Shown: positions 39,066-55,019, counted from the first letter of the stretch. The stretch: 64,000 nt of DNA from Imbricaverruca yamaguchii (GCA_034440575.1 JAOTOL010001207.1:1-64000), one strand, 5' to 3'. Program-made: numbers and translations. The notes: generated by a model from the letters alone, not told the origin.

Positions 39066-39120
39066 GTATCTAAGTGTACACACTTAGATACAGAAAGTAT
39101 CTAAGTGTGTACACTTAGAT
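39064..39120. repeat. Compound palindrome TATCTAAGTGTACACACTTAGATA
   Basis: CTGTATCTAAGTGTACACACTTAGATACAG is a near-perfect palindrome. It is followed at once by a second one, TATCTAAGTGTGTACACTTAGATA. TATCTAAGTG therefore appears four times in alternating orientation within about 57 bp. Confidence 0.85.
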
Positions 39121-39239
39121 ACTCAACAAAGTGCTTCTGTTGAGTCACAGCGAGTACTTGACTACCCATCAAGTATGGAATCGCGATATGATATCTACCT
39201 ACATGCATTATTCAACACCTATCAAAGCTAAATTTAATT

Positions 39240-39440
39240 TGGCACTTTTTATACCCTTTCAATACTATTTACAAATATTGTGACCAATGGTGGTTCCAGT
39301 ACTGACCATTGCAGTACTTCACTAAGAGCATCTTGTCATGAAATCTTAATGCCACCTAGCACCACTCTACTGTCTATTTGAAAGCCATAGCTGAAACTGA
39401 TCTTCATATCAGGATTAAATCAATATGATGCCTTATCACA
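39240..39440 (-). pseudogene. LINE RT region trace
   Basis: DNA similarity to the RT fragments in IR2 (GGTTCCAGTACTGACC, then GCATCTTGTCATGA, against GGTCCCAGTACTGATCC, then TCTTGCCATGATGA). No open frame survives. Likely from the same LINE copy as 38,853-39,065, in the order and spacing expected on the minus strand with a deletion. Confidence 0.4.
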
Positions 39441-40364
39441 CTTGTTTGCAGAAAAATCCAAAAAGTTAGATATTTGTCAGCGAGATCAACACTTTCTAAA
39501 CACATGCTGGGTGTGTCGAATCAATATGTTCCCTTCCAGAAAACCAACCACTATGTGATTACTAATTAAAAAAACACCATTTAGCCTAAGGATGTTGGTC
39601 TTGCTGGTCTATCGTTTTCGATTTTCCCCATTTCGCCTTATTTGAAAATAAGAACTGCATTTGCCTGCATTTGCCAGCTTCTAATCTCGAGAAAACTAAT
39701 CACGTGAGGGTTACGTACGAATTATGATACGTAGTGAAATCGCTGACTCTTTCACATTGCAGTCGTGGCCATGGCCTGAAATCGCAAGTCACGGCACAGC
39801 ATTTAGCAGATCTAGCATGGTAGCCGCTTCAAGCTATTTATATTATAGAAATGCAGCTGTTTGCATTACATAATCTCATTCAAAATAGTGTGATCCCCGC
39901 ATTGTCCCGACTACACGCTGCCTCAATCACACCGTGATCTAGTAGAGGTCGCGGCGCTTTGCCGCCGATATTAACTGCAAATAATATGTCGCACCACTAC
40001 CACTGACCCACACTAAACTGTATCCGTTCTTTGAGAGTAACACCGCTGCTGCCTCAATCCTGTGTACCGCGATCCTGCCACCCTGGTTTGATTTGGCCGC
40101 ATAGTCCGCCCAACACCTGCATCGGACCTTCCCATCATCCTTCTGAGGTTGCTTTTTCACCTACTATGTTCTTGTTTGTATCCTGTGCTCTTACGTCGTT
40201 GACTCGATGCTTGGATCCGTGTGTATCAGGCCTGGTGAAAATTTAATCTGATGAAGCTGTCATATGCTATATACGTCTTAGACATAGCAGAAAAGGTAAT
40301 GCTAAGCGACATGTGCAAAACGTGCACAGGGTGGGGGGAAAATCTGAAGGACTTTAGCAAGGCA

Positions 40365-44111
<3,747 letters not shown>

Positions 44112-44293
44112 ATGTGTTGCAATATGTCATGACATGCTTATCATTGTATGTGCGATGTCGATGAGATGGAGGAGAGGGAGAGCGGTATCCATTATTTCAC
44201 GATATGTCTGGTCTGTTCATCTGTTCATGATCTGTTTCACGATATTACTAATGTGTGCACATCTGCACAGCGAGTGGTCATGTGAGCAAGGAT

Positions 44294-44452
44294 GGTTGGT
44301 TATTGGTTTAACGACACGTCGGGCGTTGAGTCATAACGTCACCAACCTCTCACGCCGATTGGTCGCGGGCGAGGAGTAGCGACAGGTGAGACTCGAACCT
44401 ACAACCTTTTGATTTTGACACGAGCAGCTTATCCCTAGACCGCTCCTCCCCC
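44294..44452 (-). mobile_element. tRNA-derived SINE, copy C
   Basis: Same family as copies A and B but diverged (GACACGTCGGGCGTTGAG, B box GGTTCGAGTCTC). It is flanked by imperfect duplications ATGTGAGCAAGGA and ATATGAGCGAGGA, so it is an independent insertion. Confidence 0.75.
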
Positions 44453-45550
44453 ATATGAGCGAGGAAGCTAGGTTGCTGAAATGTTAATGTGGAAAAGTGT
44501 GTTCTAATTCGCATTTTGTTATGAGACACTGATCTGCACATGCATATGTAGAACAAGAACACTGTCCTGAGTATGTTGTACATGAGCGTGTGTCCCTTCA
44601 AGCAGACCAGTTTAATTGCTTTCGCATGTATTCGTTCATGCTAAAGCGCGTGTGCCGGCGTGTCAAGCCAGCGCTTTCTGCCCTTGCATTAATACTGGAA
44701 GAGCGCGAGAAGGTATGTTTGCATGGTGGGACGTTTTACCGAGCTTCCCATAATGCATGGTATTATAGTTTTTAAGCGATTGTATCACTCAGACTTGAAC
44801 GGTAATGGTTGTTGATGCAATAAGACTCATATCTTATGTTCCGAGTGTGTACTACATCATTGGCGTTGAAGGAACGTGGAACGATGGACGAACACAAGAG
44901 AAGCTGTTGCTACATTTCAACGAATCCAAGTCGCATTGGGGATATGCAAAATAATTATCTCCGTGAGGTAGTACGATTTTGGTTTCGCTGTTGACTGGTA
45001 TTCGTAGAAACTATCCACATTTCCAGTCACGCTCGCGATCGTATCGATTCGAAGTTCAGCCATGCACAATTCAAAGTTGCTATTGGCTTGGTTAGTGCTT
45101 CGGTTGATGGCGTCAGTGCTGACTGTTTAGATGACCCATTTCACGCTTATATTAAATGTTGATGGTGTGCTGTATTATTTATTTACAAAGTCAAGCTGTT
45201 TGATCGAGTTGCGGCATGGCCTTCACCAGAGATGATGCTCCCTTGAGATCAAATGACCAAGGACATAAACACATCACAAAAAAAAGAAAACAAAAGCAGT
45301 GTCAGTATTAGCGAAATTGCCGTAGTTACGCTCCAGTTAGCCGAAAGGCAGACGTAAAAATATGCAGACAGATGATTCGAAAGTGCTGGCAGACACAGAC
45401 ACTGAACTGGTGATACGGTCGTTCTGCAGGCACTGGTTCAGCATTTGAGGACGTGACAGATCACAAGTATGATGACAGTTATCTGGATTGCATAGGTCAG
45501 CACCGCCACCCAGGGATGTAGGCTTTGTGATCAGGTCTGCATGATGAGGA
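44453..45550. other. No gene or repeat recognised
   Basis: Unique-looking sequence. Short frames only (for example 44,590-44,775), without motifs. Confidence 0.4.
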
Positions 45551-46229
45551 CTGGTCGGCAGGGCACAGCGTCCTTGAGAAATTTTGGATTCGAGATTCGA
45601 CCCTACGATTTTGAGATGTAATCGAGTGTGCTGATTTCAAATCGAAAGCCGTTTTTGGATCAAAGCATTTTCTGGTCCGCAAATTTACACTTTTCTGCAG
45701 GCATGTTTCCTAACTTTATGCTAAATATGGGACTATGGACACAAAGACATGTCTGAAAGATGTGTGGCTGTTATATTCGTGATGTTCGCACCAAACTACC
45801 CATGATTATCACTTTTCAGCGCACTAAAGCGTATATTGGATATATTTCTGACGGTTTCTCTGGTCCGTCCGACACATCTCTCATTAACGCCATCTAAAGG
45901 TCTTTTTTTTCATTAACACAGAAAATTGACTCATTGAACTAGACATATATCAAAAGCCTGTCCAGTATACATATAAAATGTACACTAACGAACTGAAAAC
46001 TGATGCCTAAGTTCCCTCAGGGGCGGATCCAGGGGGCGGCAATAGTAGGTATGTTGAAAAAGGCAAAGGCAGGTTCGTATACAAAATACAAAAAGTGAAC
46101 ACGTTTCTTGAAAACTTCAAATAACATAAAACAAGCTTTGAAGTATCATAGTAATCGTTTGTAATGTAGGAAAACATTGCATAACACACAGGACTACCGT
46201 TTAGTGATCGGCTGAGGGAAATAATAGAT
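45551..46229. repeat. Inverted repeat IR4, left arm
   Basis: About 680 bp inverted relative to 47,287-47,963, with substitutions. It contains a hAT-like terminus CAGGGGCGGATCCAGG at 46,018. Its last ~30 bp are an inverted copy of the N-terminal coding sequence (RLREII) of the adjacent pseudogene. Confidence 0.85.
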
Positions 46230-46311
46230 ATCTGAAGGACAGAATGCATCAAGTACAGTTTTGTGTGTCCTTTTTACTACTCCTCGTCATTGGCCTACTT
46301 CATAGCTTCCA

Positions 46312-47330
46312 TTATATCCTTCTTAGAGAGCAACACTGGCAACTGTTTTCTGTGGTGGGCGCTGACGCGGACAGAGCCATCTCGGGCCTCCTGACCTTTC
46401 CAGCGGCTGTCGTGACGTGCTGGACCGCCCGCTCCGTCGACTGGGCATTCGCAGGAACGGAGGGACATCCAGCGGCATGGATATGATCCTCCTGAGTTCT
46501 GTTGCGGCGATTCCACACGTAAACACAGGTTCCGTGATCTCAGTGACGTCCCAGTCGATCAGTTGTATAAGTGATGAGGTTGACATGTTGATCTTGGGGT
46601 GCTTTCTCGTCCTTGGCGACTTATCCCCGTACTCTGCTCCTCCTCTCACACCGATGATATTTTCGATGGCAAACTTCCTATTCTCAGGTTGTTCGCTGGC
46701 GAGAAGGGACAGCAGGAGGCTCTCAGGATGGGCGTACCAGGCGGAAGACCGAACACAGCGGGTAACCGCCGCCTGAACCTCTTCTGGTTGCGTACGAAGG
46801 GTCCGGAGATGGGCTATTATGTGCTTGGGTGCGTCCACGATTTTGGCCTTCGTCTTAATCTCAAAGTAGCACTTGAAATATATGTTGACGCAGAACTCTG
46901 CCAGCCGTCTCAAGATTCTCTTGTTTGAGTCGGTGAGCCCGTGCTGCCTGGTCCACAAGTACACTATCCTCTCACCTGTTGTCAACCAGCGCGCGTGGTT
47001 CAGCTTGCCAGGCTTCATTTCTTACATACTTGCAGGCAGACTTCCAGCTTTCACCGCCCGACACAGTTCGTAAGAGACCTTCTGGTCTGTTGACATGCTG
47101 TCAAGTACATCTTCTGGGATCTCCACATATTCCTCGCCTTCAGCTAGCCGTTCAAACGCTGGGTCATACCTCATGTCTTCAACCTTCGAATGCATCTTTC
47201 CAACAGGGCCTTGAAATCCGTCCCTTGCGTTTGTTGGGCCGTCCAGAGAAGTGATGTGTCTGAGTGGCAGTTCTCCTGTGTGTATTTCTATTATTTCCCT
47301 CAGCCGATCACTAAACGGTAGTCCTGTGTG
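46312..47330 (-). pseudogene. Transposon-like protein pseudogene, KLNHARWLTT family
   Basis: The minus strand encodes one protein of about 340 residues, broken twice. It opens PFSDRLREIIEIHTGELPLRH with SLDGP and GFQGPVGKM, continues EIPEDVLDSMSTDQ and ELCRAVKAG, then the hallmark KPGKLNHARWLTT. AEFCVNIYFKCYFEIKT, SAWYAHPESLLLS and LIDWDVTEITEP follow, and it ends ANAQSTERAVQHVT after a frameshift. A TAA at 47,022-47,024 replaces a codon just before KPGKLNH, and a 1-base shift occurs near 46,455. The segment order matches a widespread animal protein family that I recognise by these blocks but cannot name with certainty. A transposase-type origin is inferred from the hAT-like CAGGGGCGGATCC termini and the QSTERAV..VT block. 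Upstream an in-frame stop at 47,331-47,333 marks the start of alignable sequence; no start codon is evident. Confidence 0.55.
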
Positions 47331-47963
47331 CTATGCAATGTTTTCCTACAATACAAACGATTACTATGATACTTCAAAGCTTGTTTTATGTTATTTGAAG
47401 TTTTCAAGAAACGTGTTCACTTTTTGTATTTTGTATACGAACCTGCCTTTGCCTTTTTCAACATACCTACTATTGCCGCCCCCTGGATCCGCCCCTGAGG
47501 AACTTAGGCATCAGTTTTCAGTTCGTTAGTGTACATTTTAGATGTATACTGGACAGGCTTTTGATATATGTCTAGCTCAATGAGTCAATTTTCCGAGTTA
47601 ATGAGAAAAAACACCTATAGATGGCGTTAGTGAGAGATGTGTCGGACGGACCAGAGAAACCGTCAGAAATATATCCAATATACGCTTTAGCGCGCTGAAA
47701 GGTGGTAACCATAGGTATTTTGGTGTGAACATCACGAATATAACAGTCACACAACTTTCAGACATGTCGTTGTGTCCATAGTCCCATATTTAGCATAAAG
47801 TTAGGAAACATGCCTGCAGAAAAGTGTAAATTTGCGGACCAGAAAATGCTTTGATCCAAAACCAGCTTTCGAATTTGAAATCAGCACACTCGATTACATC
47901 TCAAAATCGTAGGGCCGAATCTCGAATCCAAAATTTCTCAAGGACGCTGTGCCCTACTGGTCA
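47287..47963. repeat. Inverted repeat IR4, right arm
   Basis: Partner of 45,551-46,229. It carries the 5' end of the pseudogene (47,287-47,330) and an inverted CAGGGGCGGATCC terminus ending at 47,497. The 8-bp sequences outside the two termini are complementary, not direct repeats. The arms are therefore an inverted duplication that extends past the termini, not a TSD-flanked insertion. Confidence 0.85.
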
Positions 47964-48640
47964 GCGAGGCAGTGGCCAAGGTAGATGGTACCTGCAACAC
48001 AATGCCAACCAATCAAATACACCCACTTGCAGCTCATGGCATTTGGGTGAGGCCAGCATCCACGTTGTACATGCAGGTTTAAGTGGCAGGTCCTAGATGC
48101 GCGATATTTATCTTCTCCAAGGGACGGAACAGTCGATTACTTCGCATTTACCTTTGTACCTTTGCACGCATCACGGTCTGCCATCATACACATTGAGGAA
48201 AACCACAGCCATCAAGCACCCAGCATGCACAGGTGAGACAAACACGTCCAAGTATAACATGCAATGTAGGTCTTTGATAGGGTGGTGCACAGGTGTCCTT
48301 CCGTTATGTGTGGCAAGATTAATGTGAAGAAGTACCAAACAATGGAATTACCTGTTTCATTTCAAGCACCGCGCTACATTCATGAACTCAATAAAGAAAG
48401 GGAGAAGCAAAATGAGAAGCATGTGAAGGTACTGACATCAGCAATGTGATTCAGGAAGAGTGGACACAACATACAATTTGTCCAAATTTGTATGATTATG
48501 TTTGCTACTCTGGCCATGTGTTTATTTTATTAGTATGATGACGCAATCTGGGTTCCCATCATGATGCAACTATTCAAAAATTTTCATCTTTCACTATCTC
48601 AGAGTGATTTTGTTTTTCATCCGCACAGGTACTGAAAAAG
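47964..48640. other. No gene or repeat recognised
   Basis: Unique-looking; only short unsupported frames. Confidence 0.4.
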
Positions 48641-48644
48641 TAAT

Positions 48645-48830
48645 TTTAAGACACTGGCCAGCTGACATTCCCGGTCGGGGGATAAATGCGGCCGCGCGAA
48701 GGGACTCGAACCCCGTGCTGCCAGGACAGGGGAGACAAGCGCAGACCATCGCTCCAACCAACTGCGCTCCCGGGGCGGCAATACGACATTAACTAGACGT
48801 ACGTGCTTAAGGCCGCCCATGACTTCCCTC
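48645..48830 (-). mobile_element. tRNA-like SINE or tRNA pseudogene
   Basis: The minus strand holds GAGCGCAGTTGGTTGGAGCG (D-arm/A-box-like) and a perfect B box GGTTCGAGTCC (48,702-48,712). GCCGC and GCGGC could close an acceptor-like stem across about 48,690-48,780. The distance between boxes suggests a long variable arm (Ser/Leu-like) or degeneration. The flanks (GACCGGGAATGTCAGC, GGGCGGCCTTAAGCACG) may be SINE body. No tail or TSD was identified. Confidence 0.45.
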
Positions 48831-48839
48831 AATAGTCTT

Positions 48840-50045
48840 CAAGGAACCCATGGACACCTAGTCACATTTAAAAAAAAAGATATATCAGCGTATGAGCAGG
48901 GAAATACAACCTAAGGCGTATAAAGCCCTGCGATGATGCAAATTTGTTGCCCAGCAGAGCATAATTTTCCACACAAGCGAAAACAGAAGATGGTTAAGGT
49001 TCATGTTCTTCAAGAATTGGCTGGAAACAAAAAAATTACGTTTGCTGATTTATCATTCGGCTATTTTTGGACTATAGATAACCTGTGAAGCCTGTTGATT
49101 GGCTAGATCGGCTTTTGGTATTTTTGGTGATTCTCTTGCATATATATTTTCACTTTACAAATGACGAAGTAGAATCTTGCGGAGATGATACCCAGGGAGC
49201 TGAGGTTGAGGGAGGGGAACACGACAAAATTGAGGGGGACAAATCGCCACTTTTCAGGAATTGAGGGGACATGTCCCCTCCGCATCCTCCTCAATGGTTA
49301 CACCCATGCAGCGCACCACTAGTTAATCCCTGATTCAGAAAGAGGGGGGGGGGGAGATAAAGTACAAACGAAGTATTATAGATAAGGAATCAAATTGTGA
49401 GGGATCAAAAATTGTGTAAACACCTGCTTTCGTTGCGGAGTGCAATCTAAGCATACATGGGAGGAAAATACTACTTGCAATGTCTTCATAACCATGAAAA
49501 TGTTCTCAAAATGAATTACTATTATTTCAAAAAATTACCAACGTTTCGGATTTCATAATCAATTTCTGATATATGGTGATTAAGTCTGAAGCACGATACG
49601 TCGGTAATCTTGTGAAACAATGTAACTTTTGTATGTACTGTATGTACCAAAAGAGTGAGGGAGAGAAGGACATTAATGACTTGCGGGGTGATAGTAGGCG
49701 TCATCATTTGCCAAAATATGCACCACACGACTGCTAATCGACAAGAACGTAGCTTACAAAAGTCTGTTAAGCCTAAAGTCATCTGCCCTAAACTTTACTT
49801 CGAAGACTCCTAGTTCCTCAGTAACACGGGCCATGTTTGCGTTAACAGACGCACGCTGGCAGATATTACGCCACACGTTCAGCAATGACACCAACATTTG
49901 AGGGCCCTGAGCCTTGAGTCCCCAGTCGGCGTTATTTTTGGTCCGGTGCATCGATCTGTAAGCCTCAATGCAATTTGTTTTAAACTCTACCGGATAGTTT
50001 GGGGGCTCCATGGTTCTTATTGGTACAAATTGAACCATTCCGGAA
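48840..50045. other. Mostly unique, with dispersed repeat E copy
   Basis: Apart from the entries at 49,205-49,310 and 49,754-50,068, nothing was recognised. Confidence 0.35.
49205..49310 (-). repeat. Dispersed repeat family E, copy 2
   Basis: Inverted, diverged match to 35,031-35,125 (GGGTGTAACCATTGAGG ... TTCCTGAAAAGTGGCGATTT). Its two GTCCCC blocks flank a short palindrome GGGGACATGTCCCC. Confidence 0.4.
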
Positions 50046-50068
50046 CCCTGTGCAAGCTTTGAGGCCAA
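49754..50068 (-). CDS. Unidentified 104-codon frame, coding-like
   Basis: The predicted peptide is balanced in composition, with blocks such as PNYPVEFKTNCIEAYRS, TKNNADWGLKAQGPQ and MARVTEELGVFEVKF. This is unlike the compositional frames elsewhere in the window. I do not recognise it. The first Met may not be the true start, and no splice signals were verified. It could be an exon or a transposon remnant. It lies beside a piece of the 21-bp minisatellite family (50,060-50,190). Confidence 0.25.
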   Translation of the reverse strand: MASKLAQGSGMVQFVPIRTMEPPNYPVEFKTNCIEAYRSMHRTKNNADWGLKAQGPQMLVSLLNVWRNICQRASVNANMARVTEELGVFEVKFRADDFRLNRLL

Positions 50069-50190
50069 GGTGCATTTTTTTCAAGTTCCATCGCGATTTT
50101 TTCGGGAGGATGCTGTCCGACGACTTTGTGGACTCTGATACGATTTTCTTAAGTCGCGGCGCGATTTGTTAGAGTTATTCCCAGCGGTTT
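50060..50190. repeat. Short relative of the ~21-bp minisatellite
   Basis: TTTTTT-tract plus GC-rich half recurs several times (GCGATTTTTTCGGG, TACGATTTTCTTAAGTCGCG, GCGATTTGTTAGAG), in the orientation of the 31-33 kb array. An independent, more decayed locus of the same repeat type. Confidence 0.45.
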
Positions 50191-50400
50191 TGTTTTGAGA
50201 TTGAATGGCTCATTCAATCTAACTACAAGATACCGTTCCCGTCTCCGTAACACCTAGCCCTACACCAAGCCGGTTTTATCTTTTATCACAATGTTTTACA
50301 ATGTCCTTCCCGCAGCGTTTTGAAAGCAAATATGATGCCTATGATTATGTAACCACTGATGTCAGAGGATCCAAATGGCACAGTCCAGGTGACAGCTTGC

Positions 50401-50457
50401 GAGGTTGTCATGTAAACACATTAAATAGGGCTATTTAATGTGTTTACCGACAACCTC
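50401..50457. repeat. 27-bp-stem hairpin
   Basis: GAGGTTGTC..GTAAACACATTAAATAG pairs with its downstream complement almost without loop (GG), with one mismatch/indel at ATG against GG. Confidence 0.9.
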
Positions 50458-50483
50458 CTATTTTCACGGCTCCGTGAAAATAG
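50456..50483. repeat. 13-bp-stem hairpin, tandem to previous
   Basis: CCTATTTTCACGG and CCGTGAAAATAGG separated by CT. It begins within the last bases of the 50,401-50,457 hairpin. Confidence 0.9.
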
Positions 50484-50489
50484 GAATAG

Positions 50490-52810
50490 GGAGACCGGGT
50501 CCCAGTTGATGCACGGGATGGTTGATACAACAGCATTTTCTCCAAAAGCATGAAGCCGGTTGCCATGGCTACTGTTGCTACTGTTGCTACGGACACCCTC
50601 TTCTCGCCCTTAATTTATAATTCGCCGTCCGCTTTGTCACTTTTTAAGTGTCGGCTATCACTATCATGTTCCCTCAACTTTGCGACCGTGAAATGTGTCT
50701 AGATTCGTGCTTAACATGCAGCCTGTTTGAACGTTTTATGGATTGGAAATTGAACAAAATGACCATACAATTGCCTACTTTTATTAAGGTGTTTGCTAAA
50801 ACTGTATCAAGATATCTAAGGAATGAACGTTCGACCATTCCATAAATAGCATAAACTATCAGCTATGGTCAGTCAAGACTCAAGACTCACACCAGACTTA
50901 TTACTATAAGCGTGAAATATGGACTTTTGAAAAGGCGCTAACCAGTACCACCTATATGCACAACTTAGTGTACTTAACTTACATTATATCAACTTAACCT
51001 ATCATTATTAACGATTTAACCCTATTGCGGGTTAAGTTGATGAGCCGATAGTTGCGCGGTGATTTGCTCTCTGATGGAAAGCAGATGGCGCCACGAAAAC
51101 AAAATATCGTGATGATACCAGGTTTAGGCTTGGCGTAGATGTAGTTATCTCCTCGCTACCCCTCCAAAGTGATGAGTTATGTTGAGTTTCGTCACAAGTG
51201 TATCAACTAGACACGGTTTTCCCTACCCAATGATTGCAGCAATGACGTCTTTAATTAAGGTTTGCTTAACTTCATGGGAAACTTTTGTTATGAACACTGT
51301 AGCAAGACAGAGGAACATGAGCATATCACACGAAGTCACCAGATAAGCTCAGTAGATGCTATGCCCACACATCCAAAAAATAGCCAGACTTCGGCCACTT
51401 TATTGTAGACATCGGGAATATTAAAAATATTTTTACCAACTGTAAAAATCAAACGTGTATTTGGAAGTTGATGAGGCCTTGCCATACCGACTTTCAAGTT
51501 GGAGGGGCATTTTTCCATACTGGCATCACAGTATCTACAGTGATGATGTTGTCTTATTAAATTATTAAATTCTTATTATGTCTTTGCCTTATTAAACTTA
51601 AAAAATACAATAAGTAGTACCGATATCATATTACATCCTAAGCGATCACCACAGCTTCATTGCGTTTCTTCTTGCTTTATTTGTGGTCAACAAGATGGAT
51701 TTCAAGGTATAAATATACCTACTTTTTCTGGTTTTTCTGACTATAGGGGTACCAATCAAATTGTCATGCTCGAACAACTTCCATTTACGCTCTCAGCACG
51801 AACTGACGTGTGCATTGCGATGCCTGTTGCCGATGGTAGCACGAAATAATTGGTGATCTCGCACCAGCCCCAGCATCACTTGAAGTTCACCTTCCCTCGA
51901 AGCATTTTCATTGTCCACATGGAAGTAGATTAAGACAGTTTTTTTTGTCTAACGCGACACGGAGATGTGTCACGTTTTTGTTTTCACCGTAAATATAAAC
52001 TAAATCCGTTCCCATTGCTAAAATCCTTCATCGAGGGGGGGGGGGCAGGATTTACGCCCGCGCTGAATTTGAACTTACTGACGTAGGAAAAACTTTTCAT
52101 GGGACGACAAATGCGACGCTGCGCTGTTTAAGGTAGAAATTTGAATTATCGCGGCCCATGCAAACTGAGTAATTGACTGTATTAATTGGCTAACATGTTC
52201 TCCTAGTTCCTAGCATGCGAGCAGTATGACTTCAAGGTTAAAAAGCCATACATTTGACATATAGTTCAACACCTTGCATTATACATATGTGTATCGACAT
52301 TAAACCAGTAAACCACGTCAGTCCAGCCCATCCGCTGGTGCCAGTTCTCAGCAGCCCAATCCCAAGCCTGCGTGGGAAGACCACGAATCAACTACCCTCC
52401 CCTCCCCAACACCGCAAGATATAGTTCCTCACCCGCGCCGTATCCAGTGGCATGTGCACGTTGCCAGTGGCGTCTTCAGCTTGATCTCCAAGGACACCTC
52501 CACATGACAGTGACAAGGAAAAGATGATGCGCCAACAGCGCAGCAGCACACAGATCTGAAGATACTGTACACGTTGACAAAGTGAGGTAAAGTTCAACAA
52601 CTGTGTTCGCCACTGCAGTCGTCAGATTCCCAGCCTGCGTTGGCCGGGCGCTAGACGTCGCGGCCCGGCTCGGCGAGAGGTGACGTCGCGAAACACGAGT
52701 CTCCGGGACGGCTGCCGGGCGTTGGATGGTAAAACGCCTGCGAATCCTGCAAATCCTGAATTTAATGTCGGCAAACACGAGGCACCAGAACATCTGAATG
52801 CGCAGCGTAT
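50490..52810. other. No gene recognised; CpG-rich patch at 52,600-52,740
   Basis: Unique-looking sequence. About 140 bp at 52,600-52,740 is dense in CpG and contains AGACGTCGCGG and TGACGTCGCG, CRE-like sites. It could be a small CpG island, but no transcript evidence is available. A G run lies at 52,036-52,047. Confidence 0.35.
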
Positions 52811-52822
52811 ACCTAACCTATA

Positions 52823-53076
<254 letters not shown>

Positions 53077-53149
53077 ATCTCTATATTCATATAACATCCA
53101 TTTATTCCTCTCCCCCCTTCACCCTCACTCTTTTCACCTCTTGAACCCT

Positions 53150-53605
53150 CTAGATATCTTGATCTCTCTGCACAGCACTTGATCTCTCTGCATCTCTCTT
53201 GATCTCTCTGCATCTGTCTTGATCTTTCTCCATATCTCTTGACCTCTCTTCATCAATATTGATATATCTGCATCTTTCTGCATCTATCTTGATCTCTTGA
53301 TATCTGTTTCGCTTGATCTCTGCATATCTTGATATCTGTGTCGCTTGATCTCTGCATGTCTTGATTTCTGTATCTTTTTATCTATGTATTTACCTTGATC
53401 TTTGTAACTGTTGATCTCTGTATCTCTTGATCTCTGTATCTCTTGATCTCTGTATCTATTAACCTCTGTATCTTTTGATCTCTGTATCTCTTGAACTCTG
53501 TATCTCTTGATCTCTGCATCTCGGTTTTTGTGTTTCTTGATCTCTGTATCTCTTGTTCTCTGTATCTGTTGATCTCTTGATCTATGTATCTCTTGATTTC
53601 TTAGC
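53150..53605. repeat. 16-bp minisatellite TTGATCTCTGTATCTC
   Basis: About 450 bp of units near TTGATCTCTGTATCTC. Units at the left are more variable (TTGATCTCTCTGCATCTC, with insertions); those at 53,400-53,500 are cleaner. The complementary strand is GA-rich. Confidence 0.85.
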
Positions 53606-55019
53606 GTAAATAGTTTTTAGTGGTAGCATTAATATGCCAACATTTTTTCATTTCACATGCAAAGTTAAAAATAAACATTGGCAACATACCACCGTATGCA
53701 CCTATATGCATAATAACAATAATATCGACATAAGATCAAACGAATCCTCGAACAACAAAATTACGTATCCACAAGCCAATGCAAATATCATCCTGTTCCT
53801 TGGACACTATGATGTCTGGTCAGACTGCGGATCTTATTAGACAAGGTCGTCATAAACGCGTCACGCAGCTCAATATGATCGAGAAATGTACAACGATCAG
53901 TTGTAGCTCGCTGTTTGTGCATGATGGTGTCCTCCATGTTCTTGTTGTCCTCGTACTCGTCCTCTACTAATCATAAGAAGGAAAGGACTCCCTGCTCCCT
54001 GGGAAATTTGAGACCGTTTTCCATCATACATGTTTCGTACGAAGGAACCATAAAGGATTATGGTTCCTTTGTAGTGTCCCACCATTAGCTTCGAATTCTG
54101 GTGATAGGTTGCAGGATGCTGGGATGCTGGGATCTTTCCTCAGCGCAGCAAGACAATTAACACATAGCAGATATCCATTTCAGACGCGTTCGTCATTCAC
54201 CACTTGGAATAAATGAGCAGGTAGCGTTCGCAAATTCTTCTTGATACGTGTTTTGTGCTTCTCGAACGGATCACAGCAATAACAATGTACCGTTTTTCAG
54301 TAAAATATACACGGCCAGCGCAATGTCTCGGTATTAACGCGCTATCCTCACTCAGACGACTGACAGTAATGTGTACTGTACTCGTTTCGGCCCTACTGAT
54401 GATAACCATTGTCATCGATACCTCATCTCCTATTTCACCCCTTCCCGATATGATGCTCCCTACCGTCGTCCCATAACAGTCGCTGTTTAAATCTCGACCG
54501 ACCGTTATCAGTTTCGAGGTCGACTAGCTGCGATTGACCGCGCGAGCCGCAAAACAAAGGTGGGGTACCAAAACTATGAATTGAATGATTTTGCCAATCA
54601 TTCTCATTAATTACGTAACAGGCATACATTGAATATTTATTTAGATGTAAATCAGCACCTATCTCACTACATACTATGGGTACAAGACGTCTTCAGACAT
54701 TACCATGTCCACCTCCACTGATGTATTTAACCTGAACTGGATAGGTGACCTGTTGAACTGAGGTCATGAAATCTGGCACGGTCGGATTCATCTCATCATG
54801 CCTGATAAGTGCGTATCTCAAATCATAGCCCTATGAGCTTTGGGGGTTAATCGCTAGCAAAAGACTGACCCGACCACTCAACAAAACGTGCGAAAATCAA
54901 TAAACTCTGGTAAAAAGGAGGACAATTATGAGTAGTTATCAGGATATAAACATAATTTTTATTTTTTGCTTCGAACGTCAATCGATAACCCCTGTAGTAA
55001 ATGTGGTTACAAATGTGAA
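53606..55019. other. No gene recognised; short hairpin at 54,042-54,069
   Basis: AAGGAACCATAA / TTATGGTTCCTT with loop AGGA forms a perfect 12-bp stem at 54,042-54,069. Otherwise unique-looking. Confidence 0.5.

Noticed and set aside
46018..47497. Complete hAT transposon with TSDs
   Set aside because: CAGGGGCGGATCC termini are present at both ends, but the flanking 8-mers are complementary rather than direct repeats and the inverted homology continues about 460 bp further out.
53150..53605. CRISPR-like array
   Set aside because: Contiguous 16-bp tandem repeats with no unique spacers, in a eukaryotic context.
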